Positions 1 to 9,617 are shown, numbered from the stretch's first letter. The stretch is 64,000 bases of DNA from Spirulinaceae cyanobacterium SM2_1_0 (GCA_012031265.1 JAAUTY010000021.1:1-64000); one strand, 5' to 3'. Program-made: numbers and translations. The notes: generated from the sequence alone by a model not told the origin.

Positions 1-164
1 AGCTCGCTTTCAATGCTCATCTCTGGCAATTGGATTTACCAGATTGTCGGGCTTTGAATGCCCAACTGCGTGCTCTTAATCCTCATAAGCGTCACTTTTA
101 TGAGCGCGGTCTTCGTGCTCAATCCCTTCTACAGTCTCGCTTTCAGCCTCTTGTCACCCTTTGA
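1..164 (+). CDS. C-terminal end of an unidentified protein, cut by the window edge
   Basis: The frame beginning at base 3 stays open from the left edge to a TGA at 162-164, giving 53 residues. The composition looks like real coding sequence: Leu, Arg and Gln-rich, with a stretch reading LRALNPHKRHFYERGLRAQ. The start lies outside the window. I do not recognise the family. The other two forward frames stop earlier or look random. There is too little here to assign a function. Confidence 0.45.
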   Translation, partial: LAFNAHLWQLDLPDCRALNAQLRALNPHKRHFYERGLRAQSLLQSRFQPLVTL

Positions 165-215
165 AGGGTCTCCCAATCCTCAACCTGTTATCGGGAGAGC
201 GATTGACTGGGTTGA

Positions 216-234
216 GGGCGCGGCAACCGCGCCC
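216..234. repeat. Short perfect hairpin (GC-rich extragenic palindrome)
   Basis: GGGCGCGG at 216-223 and CCGCGCCC at 227-234 form an eight-base stem with a three-base loop, 52 bases after the stop of the partial first gene. No T tract follows, so it is not a clear intrinsic terminator. It resembles small dispersed palindromes common between cyanobacterial genes. The rest of the gap up to 367 shows nothing else. Confidence 0.5.
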
Positions 235-367
235 CTACCGAATTGGGTCATTATTTCGTGAAAATTCATCAGCCAGGCGACGCGCTCAACCGATACTGGG
301 TTTGCACACCCAAAGCCATCACCGCCCGCCTCATCGCAGAGTCATGACACGAAAAGGTGAGAGAAGG

Positions 368-820
368 TTATTCTCCAACCAGCCGCAACGCCTCCGCCTT
401 GAGAGCATCGCTCAGATAAAAGCTTGCCCCCTCCAAAGCCTCAATGACCGGTCGCAACTCTGGGATAATCCCCCGCTGCTTCGCCACGACCAATACACCC
501 AACGTTCCCGTCAGCGCCAACCCCAAATTGCGGGCGACCTTCCGAGCGCGCCGATCGTCAATGATCAAACGGTGTTGCCGTTCGTAAGCTAGGGCGATCG
601 CCTCCGCCTCGCCGTCATCAACCAACAACTTGAGAGCTGCCACCATCCCGCGATCGGTCGGTACGACAACCTCCAGCCAGGACAACGCAACACCAAACTC
701 CGCCTGCACCGCCGGAGGCAACAAAACCTGCGAAAACACAGCGGGTAGGATCTCCAGGCGTTCGATCCGCTCCAGGCTAATCAAGCAACCGCTATCCGTC
801 ACGACAACGTCCGGACTCAC
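368..820 (-). CDS. DUF3368-type PIN-domain toxin
   Basis: This 150-residue protein begins VVVTDSGCLISLERI, the usual opening of DUF3368 PIN-like nucleases, where the early Asp is a metal ligand. A second acidic cluster, DDGEAEAIALA, lies near residue 70, and IIDDRRARKVA near residue 87 completes the typical acidic site. Family members are presumed RNases of type II toxin-antitoxin systems. The start is GTG and overlaps the stop of the upstream UPF0175 gene by four bases (GTGA), so the two should be translationally coupled. The length is normal and all expected acidic positions are present, so it is probably functional. The RNA target is unknown. Confidence 0.85.
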   Translation of the reverse strand: MSPDVVVTDSGCLISLERIERLEILPAVFSQVLLPPAVQAEFGVALSWLEVVVPTDRGMVAALKLLVDDGEAEAIALAYERQHRLIIDDRRARKVARNLGLALTGTLGVLVVAKQRGIIPELRPVIEALEGASFYLSDALKAEALRLVGE

Positions 821-1041
821 AGCCCCAGATCAGCCCTCAACTCAGCCGGTGAATAGGCAAAAACCGGCACCCCCTCCCGGCCGAGAATTTCCATAAACGC
901 CCGCTTCGAGTAGCCCGCGATCTGAGCCGCTTGTCCGAGCGAGACCTTCCCCACCTCATAGAGCTTGACCGCCAGCAGCACCTTCACCTCAGCCGCCGAC
1001 AGATCAAGCGGTATCTCAACCCTAAACTCAGTCACGGGCAT
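817..1041 (-). CDS. UPF0175-family antitoxin
   Basis: A 74-residue protein with the UPF0175 pattern: a short beta-strand start (FRVEIPLDLS), then a helix-turn-helix-like segment where YEVGKVSLGQAAQIAGYSKR is the family core. The C-terminus ends PAELRADLGL. In this family the protein is thought to bind DNA at its own promoter and neutralise the adjacent DUF3368 PIN protein. It precedes the toxin gene and overlaps it by four bases, the usual antitoxin-first order. Both genes are intact. No operator palindrome was identified upstream. Confidence 0.85.
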   Translation of the reverse strand: MPVTEFRVEIPLDLSAAEVKVLLAVKLYEVGKVSLGQAAQIAGYSKRAFMEILGREGVPVFAYSPAELRADLGL

Positions 1042-1173
1042 ACTCTCGCTCCAGCCTCAATCATGATCGCCCCAGCGCCGCCTCGCCAGCGCTATTCAGG
1101 ACTCTGAACTCTACTCTATCTTTGCTGCCGCCGCTTGCACCATCGCTTCCAGCCCGTTGAGAAAAACCAGTCG

Positions 1174-2022
1174 CTACTCGCCGGGTTTGCGGGCAGTAAG
1201 TAGGCCGAAACGCACCAGACCGCTGGCATAGCCTTGCCGCATCAACCACAGGGCGATCGCGCCCCGCAGTGTGTCCGGGCCGGCTTGCAAGATGCCAGGC
1301 CAAGTGCGGGGGTCAAGGGCGCTGCGGATCACCTCATCCCAGAAGGGGGCGACCGCCGTTGACCAGTCGTCAGCCCGGAGTTGCACGAAGCCGCTGTCAC
1401 TGGCGATCGCCTCATACTCGGGCAGCGAGATGACGTAGGGCAGATAATAGACCTCGTAGATCGCTTGCAGATGGCGCTGCTCAGCCGCCGTCAGCGGGCC
1501 AGCCAGCGAAGCGGTGGGTCGGTGGCACCAGGTGGCTAGCAGCAGTTGCCCACCCGGCTTGAGCACCCGGTAGCACTCCTGCAAAAAGGCGGCCTTGTCC
1601 GGCATATGCTCGCCGCTCTCCAGCGACCAGACCAGATCGAAGTTGGCCGTTGGAAACGGTGTCGCTAGGGCATCAGCGACCTGGAAACTGACGCGATCGC
1701 CCAACCCAGTCGTCATCGCTCGTTGTTGGGCACGCACCGCTTGTACAGGACTGAGGGTGATGCCCGTGACCGACGCGCTGTATTTCTCCGCCAGGTAGAG
1801 GCTGCTGCCGCCAATGCCACAACCGGCATCGAGAATGCTGGTAGGAGCGGCGATGTCCGCCCAAGCCAGCAGCGCTTCGATCAAATCAATCTGGGCCTGA
1901 CGGCGCTCAACCCGATATTGACCCGTTGGGCCGTAGTAGCCGTGGTGCATGTGCTCGCCCCAGGTTTCCTCCCAGAGCGCGCTCGAGGCGTCGTAGAATT
2001 GGCGGATTTGTTCGGCGGTCAT
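1174..2022 (-). CDS. Gamma-tocopherol methyltransferase (SAM-dependent)
   Basis: This 282-residue class I methyltransferase closely resembles, from memory, Synechocystis Slr0089, the gamma-tocopherol methyltransferase of vitamin E synthesis. Diagnostic stretches are FYDASSALWEETWGEHMHHG at the N-terminus, the SAM-binding motif I ILDAGCGIGGSSLYLA near residue 64, VWSLESGEHMPDK near residue 130, and RVLKPGGQLLLATWCHRPT. The enzyme would methylate the chromanol ring of gamma-tocopherol at thylakoid or plastoglobule-like membranes. It starts 58 bases after a PfkB-type kinase gene on the same strand, so the two may share a transcript. A related cyanobacterial quinone methyltransferase is the main alternative. 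Confidence 0.8.
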   Translation of the reverse strand: MTAEQIRQFYDASSALWEETWGEHMHHGYYGPTGQYRVERRQAQIDLIEALLAWADIAAPTSILDAGCGIGGSSLYLAEKYSASVTGITLSPVQAVRAQQRAMTTGLGDRVSFQVADALATPFPTANFDLVWSLESGEHMPDKAAFLQECYRVLKPGGQLLLATWCHRPTASLAGPLTAAEQRHLQAIYEVYYLPYVISLPEYEAIASDSGFVQLRADDWSTAVAPFWDEVIRSALDPRTWPGILQAGPDTLRGAIALWLMRQGYASGLVRFGLLTARKPGE

Positions 2023-2080
2023 GGGTTTTGCAGCTTAGCAGAGTAGGGATGAGGGATGGCAACAGGCTAACCGGTGGGTT

Positions 2081-3112
2081 TCAACTGCTTTCTTCGAGCA
2101 AAACCTGCAACGCAGCTTGCATCTCCGGGACGCTGGTGGTGGCGGTGCCAAACTGGCGCACGACGATGCTCGCGGCGAGATTACCCAGCACCGCCGCTTG
2201 CCAATAGGAGCCACCAGCGCAGAGTGCCAGGGTCAGCGCTGCCACGACGGTATCGCCAGCCCCGGTGACATCGAAGACATCGGTGCGATTGAAAGCGGGG
2301 ATATGTTGTAAGTGACCCTGGCGATCGCCCAAGGTCATCCCCGCTTCGCCGCGCGTGATCAGCATCTGCTCCGCCTGGGTCAGGGCCAACAGGTCATGGC
2401 TGGCTTGCTGGACGCGCGCCGGACTGTCGATCGGGTAGCCGACAGCGAGTTCGGCTTCTGGGAGGTTGGGGGTGAAGAGGGTCGCCTGCTGATAGCGCGC
2501 CAAATCTTTCTGAGCATCGACGATGACGCGATCGCCCTTCAGGCTCGCCGCGATCACAGGCGCGGTCAGCACGCCATCGCCATAGTCCGAGCAGACGACG
2601 GCTTGGACTTGGGGGACGCGGGCGGCGATCGCTGCCGCGAGCTGCTGCTGCAATTCGGGGTCGGGCAGGCGATCCGACTTGCGATCGACCCGGACGATCT
2701 GTTGGGTCACCGACTGGCGGGCATGACCAGCGATGCGGGTTTTGGTCACGGTCGGGCGGTCGGGATCAACGAGCATCCCGGTCGTATCGATTCCCGCCGC
2801 TGCAAAAATGCTGCGCAGCGCCTCGCCCTGGCTGTCTTGACCAATCAGACCCACAACTCTAACGCGAGCACCGAGCTTGGCGAGATTGTAAACGGCATTG
2901 GCACCCCCGCCAGGGATCTGGCGGGTAGACTCGTGGCGCAGGATCAGCACGGGCGCTTCGCGCGAGAGCCGCTCGACCTGACCGGTGAGAAACTCATCCA
3001 GGGTTAAATCACCGATGACGAGCACCTCGGTGTCGGCGAAGCGGTCGAGGAGGGCGCGGAGTTCGTCATAAGCTTCCGCCAATTGGGGGCGAAAGGCGGC
3101 AAATTCGGTCAT
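2081..3112 (-). CDS. PfkB-family carbohydrate kinase, HldE/RfaE N-domain type
   Basis: A 343-residue PfkB-fold kinase. It shows the N-terminal substrate motif (IPGGGANAVYNLAKLGARV, about residue 60) and the C-terminal DVTGAGDTVVAALTLAL, with the catalytic Asp and anion hole in GAGD. Sequence order and VLVIGDLTLDEF match the kinase half of D-glycero-beta-D-manno-heptose-7-phosphate kinase (RfaE/HldE). The adenylyltransferase half is absent, as in stand-alone heptose kinases. The Met at 3112 was chosen over a start at 3250 because the extra residues look non-coding and would reach toward the divergent ppk promoter. Probable role: a sugar phosphate step in heptose-nucleotide or cell-envelope synthesis. 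The exact substrate is not provable from sequence. Confidence 0.75.
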   Translation of the reverse strand: MTEFAAFRPQLAEAYDELRALLDRFADTEVLVIGDLTLDEFLTGQVERLSREAPVLILRHESTRQIPGGGANAVYNLAKLGARVRVVGLIGQDSQGEALRSIFAAAGIDTTGMLVDPDRPTVTKTRIAGHARQSVTQQIVRVDRKSDRLPDPELQQQLAAAIAARVPQVQAVVCSDYGDGVLTAPVIAASLKGDRVIVDAQKDLARYQQATLFTPNLPEAELAVGYPIDSPARVQQASHDLLALTQAEQMLITRGEAGMTLGDRQGHLQHIPAFNRTDVFDVTGAGDTVVAALTLALCAGGSYWQAAVLGNLAASIVVRQFGTATTSVPEMQAALQVLLEESS

Positions 3113-3261
3113 CGTCAGCCAGTGGCAAGGAAAGTCATGCTGCCTTTTGAATTGTAGGGGAGGCAGGCCACGAGGCTGAAAATTTGCGGCGATCACTGCC
3201 CGGGAATATTCCCAGCTCGGGATACGATTGGGGGCAGAGTCCGCGCCCAAGTTTTATTGTT

Positions 3262-5430
3262 ATGTCGAATACACAGACCGTTGACGAGAAGTTGTCCGAT
3301 CTAGCCAAACCTGAATATTATTTCAACCGCGAATTGAGCTGGCTCGAATTCAATGATCGCGTCCTGCACGAAGGACTTGATGAGCGGACATTACTGCTCG
3401 AACGCTGCAAATTCCTAGCCATCTTCAGCTCCAACTTGGACGAATTCTTTATGGTGCGCGTCGCGGGCCTGCAAAAGCAGGTCGCTGCCGATGTCAGCAA
3501 GCTGACCCCCGACGGCAGGACTCCTGCCCAACAGTTGGCTGAAATTCGCGAGCGGTTGCTGCCGATGGTGCAGCAGCAAGCCGAATGCTTCGAGCGACAG
3601 CTCCGCCCGCAACTCGCCGCAGCGGGTGCTCACGTCACCAACTACGTCGATCTTGCGCTCGAACAGCGCAAGTATCTGCACGATTTCTACGAAGACCAAA
3701 TCTTTCCTGTCCTGACGCCGCTGGCCGTCGATCCCAGCCATCCCTTTCCCTACATTTCTAACCTCAGTCTCAACCTCGCCGTCTTGGTCAAAGACTCCGA
3801 GACCGAAGAGGAATTTTTTGCCCGCATCAAAGTGCCGCGTGTGCTGCCGCGCTTCATCGAACTGCCCGAACACCTACGCCAACCGACGACCGGCGATCGC
3901 CCACCCGTCTGGATGGGGGTGCCACTGGAACAAGTGATTGCCCATAACCTCGACTCCCTCTTCCCCGGTCTCCATGTCCAGGAGTGCTATCCTTTCCGGG
4001 TGACTCGCAACGCTGACATTACTGTCGAAGAAGATGAAGCCGATGATCTGCTCCTCGCCATCGAGCAGGAACTCCGCAAGCGGCGCATCGGCGGCTCGGC
4101 AGTGCGGATGGAAATCCAGAAAACCATGCCCGACGCTGTGCGCCAGACACTCATGCGCGGCCTGAACCTCGAAGATACCGATGTTTATGCGGTTGAAGGC
4201 ATCTTGGGCCTCGGCGACCTGATGAGTTTTATGAAACTGCCGTTGCCAGAGCTGAAAGAACCTAGCTACACACCGGCTGTACCGCAGCGCTTGCAGCGCT
4301 TTGTGGAAACGGAGGAAAGTTCGCGCGTTCTCGATCTGGATGAGGGCGAAGATTTTTTTGACGTGATTTCCCAGGGCGATCTCCTCGTCCACCACCCCTA
4401 CCAATCCTTTTCGGCGTCCGTTCAGCAGTTCATCACCCAGGCAGCCCGCGATCCCGGTGTCTTGGCGATCAAAATGACCCTCTATCGCACCTCCGGCGAC
4501 TCGCCGATCGTCAAAGCGCTGATCGCCGCCGCTGAGAATGGCAAGCAAGTTGTCGCCCTAGTGGAACTGAAGGCGCGCTTCGATGAAGAAAACAATATCC
4601 AGTGGGCGCGCACCCTGGAGCAAGCCGGTGTTCATGTCGTCTACGGCCTGGTGGGCTTGAAAACCCACACCAAGATCGTGCTTGTGGTGCGGCACGAAGC
4701 GCGCAGCATTCGCCGCTATGTCCACATCGGCACCGGCAACTACAACCCGAAGACGGCGCGCCTCTACACCGACCTTGGTCTGTTTAGCTGCCAGTCGGAG
4801 CTGGGGGCTGACCTCACTGATCTGTTCAACTACCTGACCGGCTACTCGCGACAGCGCTCTTACCGCAAGCTGCTGGTGTCGCCGGTGAATATGCGCGATC
4901 GCCTCGTCGCCTTGATCGAGCGCGAAATTGACCACTGCCGCCAGGGCCGCAGTGGCCGCATCGTCGCCAAAATGAATTCGCTGGTCGATCCCTACTTGAT
5001 CGATACCCTCTACACCGCCTCACAAGTCGGCGTCAAAATTGACCTGATCGTGCGGGGCATCTGCTGTCTGCGACCCGGTATCGCTGATCTGAGTAGCAAT
5101 ATCCAGGTCATCAGCATCGTCGGTCAGTTGCTCGAGCACTCGCGCATCTTCTACTTCCAAAACAATGGCGAAGATGAGGTCTTCATCGGCAGTGCCGACT
5201 GGATGCCCCGCAACCTCGATCGCCGGGTCGAAGCCGTCACCCCTGTGGAAAACCCGCAGATTCGTCAGGATATCCAGGAAATCTTGGGCATTATGCTGGC
5301 TGACAATCGCCAAGCCTGGGAGCTTCAATCAGAAGGTAACTATATTCAGCGGCGACCGGCCCCGGACGAACCGGTGCGGAGCGCGCAGCAACTCCTGATG
5401 ACGATGGCTCACAATACCACTCATTCCTAG
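3262..5430 (+). CDS. ppk: Polyphosphate kinase 1
   Basis: A 722-residue protein with the full Ppk1 architecture. An N-terminal helical domain opens YYFNRELSWLEFNDRVLHEG and includes SSNLDEFFMVRVAGL. Two phospholipase-D-like catalytic lobes follow. The phosphohistidine region reads HIGTGNYNPKTARLYTDLGL, with KTHTK just before it. SRIFYFQNNG and IGSADWMPRNLDRRVE form the C-terminal catalytic part. Ppk1 reversibly transfers the ATP gamma-phosphate to polyphosphate, the phosphate store of cyanobacteria. The ATG at 3262 is preferred over 3184, which would add 26 atypical residues. It is divergent from the sugar kinase gene. All expected motifs are present. Confidence 0.97.
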   Translation: MSNTQTVDEKLSDLAKPEYYFNRELSWLEFNDRVLHEGLDERTLLLERCKFLAIFSSNLDEFFMVRVAGLQKQVAADVSKLTPDGRTPAQQLAEIRERLLPMVQQQAECFERQLRPQLAAAGAHVTNYVDLALEQRKYLHDFYEDQIFPVLTPLAVDPSHPFPYISNLSLNLAVLVKDSETEEEFFARIKVPRVLPRFIELPEHLRQPTTGDRPPVWMGVPLEQVIAHNLDSLFPGLHVQECYPFRVTRNADITVEEDEADDLLLAIEQELRKRRIGGSAVRMEIQKTMPDAVRQTLMRGLNLEDTDVYAVEGILGLGDLMSFMKLPLPELKEPSYTPAVPQRLQRFVETEESSRVLDLDEGEDFFDVISQGDLLVHHPYQSFSASVQQFITQAARDPGVLAIKMTLYRTSGDSPIVKALIAAAENGKQVVALVELKARFDEENNIQWARTLEQAGVHVVYGLVGLKTHTKIVLVVRHEARSIRRYVHIGTGNYNPKTARLYTDLGLFSCQSELGADLTDLFNYLTGYSRQRSYRKLLVSPVNMRDRLVALIEREIDHCRQGRSGRIVAKMNSLVDPYLIDTLYTASQVGVKIDLIVRGICCLRPGIADLSSNIQVISIVGQLLEHSRIFYFQNNGEDEVFIGSADWMPRNLDRRVEAVTPVENPQIRQDIQEILGIMLADNRQAWELQSEGNYIQRRPAPDEPVRSAQQLLMTMAHNTTHS

Positions 5431-5740
5431 CTCGGTGATGTGAATTTGGGAGCGGTCGTGTACACGTCACGCGCTGAGCAATGTAGTAGGCTGAAGGCAG
5501 GGTTTAGCGGTTCTCACCCAGGTAGCCATGCCACGCCGTCGGCTGACTCCGCGCGGCGATCGCCTGGGTCACTCGTCAATTGCGTCACCGCGAGGTGGCG
5601 ACTGGAAGCGGTTGATGTTGAGAAATGGGATGGGTGGCTCGGCGATCGCCACTGGCGGGAACTCGAGCGCCAGGCTCTGCGTGCAGGATTAATGTGTAGC
5701 GCCACCGGTAGCCATTGACGAGCAATGGCGAGTCCGCAGT
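5431..5740. other. Intergenic gap, no gene recognised
   Basis: About 310 bases lie between ppk and the adenylate cyclase. Several short open frames run through it, but none has a recognisable motif. It contains two HIP1 octamers. A promoter for the cyclase would be expected in its right half, but no convincing -35/-10 pair was found. Confidence 0.5.
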
Positions 5741-7807
5741 ATGAGTGATTCTCTCGCCCCACCAATTATCGTTCCGCCTCACATCCACTACTTGGTACTG
5801 GACGCTGAGCTACGAATTCAGGGGATCTCCGCCGGGGTCGAACAGTTCGTAGAAGATCTTGAATGCCTGCAAACCGGCATCGACATTCGTGAGGGCTTCC
5901 CGGAACTCTTCGGCTGCGAGGACGTGCTGACCGAGATTCTCGCCGGCGAACCGCTGCCTTTCAATATCAAGGGCATCATCCGCACCTCGCCGCGACAGGA
6001 CTTGTTCTACGTCGATCTCTACTTCCGCCAGTACTACCCGACCCCTGGCGGCGCGCCGGGGTTGCTGCTGTTCATCGAGAATGTCACCGATAAGATGACC
6101 CTCGAACAGACGCTGGTGCAGAGTACCAACGAGACCAGCCTACTGCTCAATGCCCTGACCGCGTCCAAGGACTACATCAATCGCATCGTCACCTCGATCG
6201 CCGACGCGCTGATCGTCACGACAACCTCGCAAATCATCAAGACCGTCAATCAAGCCACCGAGAAGCTATTCGGCTATAGCCGCACCGAGCTAATCGACCA
6301 GTCGCTGTCGCTGCTGATCCAAGACGCCGAACCGGTCTTTGCTGAGTTGGCGGCGATCCTCGAAGATAGTGGCAGTGGGGAAGTGGCGCGCAATCTCGAA
6401 GTGACTTGTCGCACCCAGAGCGGCTCGAAGCTGACGGTGGCCTTCTCCTGCTCGCTGATCCAGACCGAGACGGAGGATAGCGATCGCCGTCTCGCCCTCA
6501 GCCAGGACTTGGTGTACATCGGCCGCGACATCACCGAGCGCAAGCGCACCCAGCAGCGACTGGCGGTGCAATATGCGATCGCCAATATCCTCTCGGCCTC
6601 CGCCACCCTCGAAGAAGCGACGCACAATATCCTCGCCGCGATCGGCGAGCGTCTGCAATGGTACATCGGCGAACTTTGGATTCCGTCGGGGGAAGATGGC
6701 TTGCGCCTCGTCGGTGCCGATTTTGTGCCCACGAGCCGCACCTACTGGCAGGCACTCCCCTCCCGACCCGCTGCTGCCCCACAGCTCTGGCGCGTTGATC
6801 TCTGGTTTACGCCCGATGCCAAGGCCGACGAGTTTATCGATGTCAGCAACCGGGTCGTGCTGGCAACCGGTGAAGGCCTGGCAGGTCGGATTTGGCAGAG
6901 CGGCTTCCCGGACTGGATTGTCGATGTGGTGCGCGACAAGGATTTTGGCCCCGACTCCTTTGCCGCCAAAGCCGGTCTGCATTCAGCGCTCGCCTTCCCG
7001 ATTCGCAGCGGTACGGAGATGTTGGGCGTGATGACCTTTTTCGGCAGTGAGCAGTTGCCGCCCGACGAAAACTTGCTGCAAATGATGGCAGCGACGGGGA
7101 ACCAGCTCGGTCAATTCATCAAACGCAAACAGGCCGAGTCAGCACTCCGCGAGCAACAGCAACGGACAGAAAAACTGCTGCTCAATATCCTGCCGCAACC
7201 GATTGCCGAGCGCCTCAAGCAAGAAGTCACGACGATTGCCGACAGCTTTGATGAGGCAACGGTGTTGTTCGCCGATCTGGTGGGCTTTACGGAAATGGCG
7301 GCGCATTATCCGCCGATCGAGCTGGTTGAGAAGCTGAATCTGATCTTTTCGATCTTCGACCTCTTGACCGAGCAGTACGGGCTGGAAAAGATCAAAACCA
7401 TCGGTGATGCCTACATGGTGGTGGGCGGACTGCCAAAACCGCGCCCCGATCATGCCGACGCGATCGCCAACATGGCGCTGGATATGCTGGAGGCGATCGC
7501 CCAAGTCAACCGCGAGACGCAGCAAAACTTCGTGATCCGCATCGGCATCAACACCGGCTCCGTGGTGGCAGGCGTCATCGGCACCAAAAAGTTTATCTAC
7601 GACCTCTGGGGCGATACTGTCAACATCGCCAGTCGCATGGAGTCCCACGGTCTGCCCAACTCGATCCAGGTCACGGCCTCGACCTACGAGCGCCTCCAAG
7701 ATCACTATCAATTTCAACCGCGCGGCCCGCTGGAGATCAAAGGCAAGGGCAAAATGATCACCTATCTGCTGCTCGGACGCGCCAACTCAGCAGCGATTCA
7801 GGGCTAA
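5741..7807 (+). CDS. PAS-GAF class III adenylate cyclase
   Basis: A 688-residue cytosolic sensor cyclase. An N-terminal PAS-like region (about 15-125) precedes a PAS domain with KTVNQATEKLFGYSRTELID (about 150-260), a GAF domain (about 275-460) and a class III cyclase domain (about 485-685). In the cyclase domain the metal-binding aspartates sit in VLFADLVGFTEM and KTIGDAYMVVGG. Lys in EKIKTIGDA and Asp in YDLWGDTVNIASRME occupy the adenine-specifying positions, so ATP to cAMP is predicted rather than cGMP. The Arg of the same segment is the transition-state residue. All are present. A second cyclase with a very similar catalytic domain lies at 25454-27196. Confidence 0.92.
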   Translation: MSDSLAPPIIVPPHIHYLVLDAELRIQGISAGVEQFVEDLECLQTGIDIREGFPELFGCEDVLTEILAGEPLPFNIKGIIRTSPRQDLFYVDLYFRQYYPTPGGAPGLLLFIENVTDKMTLEQTLVQSTNETSLLLNALTASKDYINRIVTSIADALIVTTTSQIIKTVNQATEKLFGYSRTELIDQSLSLLIQDAEPVFAELAAILEDSGSGEVARNLEVTCRTQSGSKLTVAFSCSLIQTETEDSDRRLALSQDLVYIGRDITERKRTQQRLAVQYAIANILSASATLEEATHNILAAIGERLQWYIGELWIPSGEDGLRLVGADFVPTSRTYWQALPSRPAAAPQLWRVDLWFTPDAKADEFIDVSNRVVLATGEGLAGRIWQSGFPDWIVDVVRDKDFGPDSFAAKAGLHSALAFPIRSGTEMLGVMTFFGSEQLPPDENLLQMMAATGNQLGQFIKRKQAESALREQQQRTEKLLLNILPQPIAERLKQEVTTIADSFDEATVLFADLVGFTEMAAHYPPIELVEKLNLIFSIFDLLTEQYGLEKIKTIGDAYMVVGGLPKPRPDHADAIANMALDMLEAIAQVNRETQQNFVIRIGINTGSVVAGVIGTKKFIYDLWGDTVNIASRMESHGLPNSIQVTASTYERLQDHYQFQPRGPLEIKGKGKMITYLLLGRANSAAIQG

Positions 7808-8021
7808 TGTTCCGACGGCTTATCCGGCTAAATCTCGGCCCAGCTTGGCAACCCCAGCGCCTGCTGGAAGCGCACGGTGAGGTCGAGAATGTCGTCTCGG
7901 CAAGTTAACCTTTTGTTATCAACGACCGAGGCGCGCCAGGGTGCAGATCAGCCCGCAGCACACGAGTCGCTAGCCGGTTAAAAATGGCTGAACGAGCCGT
8001 GGCTTCCTCGCTTAGCTCCGG

Positions 8022-9239
8022 TTAGCCGCCCGCGCAACCTTGGACAAAATCGTAGATCTGATGGGCGATCGCCAACTTCGAGCGAGTAGCCAGTGACCGC
8101 TGGCGACCATCGGCCGCTAAAAGCACCATGCGATTGGTCTCGCTGCCAAACCCCGCGCCCGGTTGGTCGATGGGATTGGCGGCGATCGCCGTGAAGCCCT
8201 TGCGCCGCAACTTTTCCCAAGCCGGTGCGACGATCTCACCCGTCTGAGCCGCAAAACCGAGGAAAACAGCCGGTTGTCGCTGGCGTTGACCGAGTTCCGT
8301 GGCAATGTCCGGCGTTGGCTCCAAGGGCAGTGCTGCCGGTAATTCTTGCTTCGGCAGCTTGACCGCCGCCATCTGCACCGGGCGCACATCGGCGACCGCC
8401 GCCGCCAGCACCCACCAATCGGCGCGATCGCAGACATCCAACACTGCCGCCCGCATCGCGGCGGCGCTCGTCACCGCCTGAGTGTGCAACTGCGGGCTGA
8501 CCGGCAGAGGAATCACCAGCGGCCCGTGAATCAGGATCACATCAGCGCCTCGGTGTAGAGCTGCCTGCGTCAGTGCCACGCCCATCTTGCCACTGGACGG
8601 ATTGCCGAGAAAGCGGACGGGATCGAGGTGTTCGCGGGTGCTGCCAGCCGTGATCAGTACAGTCTTGCCCGCGAGATCGCGATCGCCCCCCGTATGCAGC
8701 AGCGACTGCACCGCCGCGATCAGTTCCCGTGGCTCAGCGAGCCGACCCGCACCCACGCGATCACAGGCGAGCCGACCCGCACCGGGCGCGATCGCCTGGT
8801 AGCGGCGATCCTGTTGCACCTGCTGCCAGTTGCGCTGCACGGCGACCTGCTCCCACATCTCCGTGTTCATCGCCGGAGCGAGCAAAACGGGGCAACGGGA
8901 GGCGAGCACCGTGTTGGTCAGCAAATTATCGGCTGCGCCTTGTGCCAACTTCGCAAGGGTGTTGGCAGTCAGGGGCGCAAGCAGGAAAACGTCAGCCCAT
9001 TCGCCGAGTTCGATGTGGAGGGGGCGGCCCTGGCTGGGTGACCAGAATTGGCGATCGCCATAAGCTGGATGGCGGCTGAGGGTGGCGAGAGTCAGTGGCG
9101 CGATGAACTGCTCAGCCGCCATGGTATAGATGCAGCGAATCTCGCAGTCCGCTTGCGCGAGCTGCGAGATCACCTCACAAACTTTGTAGGCGGCGATGCC
9201 GCCGCCGACGCCGATTAGAACATGTGACCGTTCAGACAC
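8022..9239 (-). CDS. coaBC: Bifunctional CoaBC: phosphopantothenoylcysteine decarboxylase / phosphopantothenate-cysteine ligase
   Basis: A 405-residue enzyme of coenzyme A synthesis. The flavin decarboxylase half (CoaC) begins VLIGVGGGIAAYKVCEVI and carries the active-site His (PLHIELGEWAD), the PAMNTEMW motif and the active-site Cys in RLACDRVGAGRLAEP, where families usually read CGD rather than CDR. The ligase half (CoaB) begins near residue 190 with VLITAGSTREHLDPVRFL and keeps the Asn in GNPSSGKMG and the Lys in AAVKLPK. It follows the DUF2555 gene by 24 bases on the same strand, a likely two-gene operon. A 17-base direct repeat (8737-8753 and 8767-8783) encodes the doubled AGRLA motif. 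Confidence 0.95.
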   Translation of the reverse strand: MSERSHVLIGVGGGIAAYKVCEVISQLAQADCEIRCIYTMAAEQFIAPLTLATLSRHPAYGDRQFWSPSQGRPLHIELGEWADVFLLAPLTANTLAKLAQGAADNLLTNTVLASRCPVLLAPAMNTEMWEQVAVQRNWQQVQQDRRYQAIAPGAGRLACDRVGAGRLAEPRELIAAVQSLLHTGGDRDLAGKTVLITAGSTREHLDPVRFLGNPSSGKMGVALTQAALHRGADVILIHGPLVIPLPVSPQLHTQAVTSAAAMRAAVLDVCDRADWWVLAAAVADVRPVQMAAVKLPKQELPAALPLEPTPDIATELGQRQRQPAVFLGFAAQTGEIVAPAWEKLRRKGFTAIAANPIDQPGAGFGSETNRMVLLAADGRQRSLATRSKLAIAHQIYDFVQGCAGG

Positions 9240-9263
9240 CCGCTTGCATCTGGAAGAGGAAGG

Positions 9264-9488
9264 TTAAGCTTCGTCAAATTCCTCAATGTCAAGCAGATAC
9301 AGATACGGTTCAACCAGCTCCGTATTGTGGAACGCGACCGCCCGCAATACGTGCCAGTCTTTGAGCGCTTCAAACGGATTGGCATAGTCGTCACGCTCCA
9401 GACGACCGGCCAATTGAGCAACTTCGTCGGCATCAATCGCCGCCAAATCCTCTTCAGTCAGATGTGGCATCGTCAGCATGGCTGGCAC
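9264..9488 (-). CDS. DUF2555 family small cyanobacterial protein
   Basis: A 74-residue acidic protein; MPHLTEEDLAAIDADEVAQL and RDDYANPFEAL followed by DWHVLRAVAF match the cyanobacterial DUF2555 family. Family members are of this size and have no known biochemical function. The start may be Met 1, 4 or 7; family members usually begin close to MPHLTEED. It is transcribed toward coaBC with a 24-base gap, suggesting co-expression. No membrane segment or metal motif is visible. Confidence 0.85.
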   Translation of the reverse strand: MPAMLTMPHLTEEDLAAIDADEVAQLAGRLERDDYANPFEALKDWHVLRAVAFHNTELVEPYLYLLDIEEFDEA

Positions 9489-9617
9489 CTCTCGAACAAC
9501 CCCTACTGCCTCATCTTACTGCCGAAGTCAGGCTGAGATGCGGGGTGACGCCGTTCTGCAACTATATTTAATGTCTTCTTAAACTAGCGACAGACGCTGG
9601 GTCTCACCAATCGCGAT

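Noticed and set aside
5440-5718. A 92-codon plus-strand frame between ppk and the cyclase
   Set aside because: No motif, no clear ribosome-binding site, and irregular composition.
7828-7947. A 39-residue minus-strand frame ending DDILDLTVRFQQALGLPSWAEI
   Set aside because: The end looks coding and could be a gene tail, but there is no start, no neighbouring match and no family I can name.
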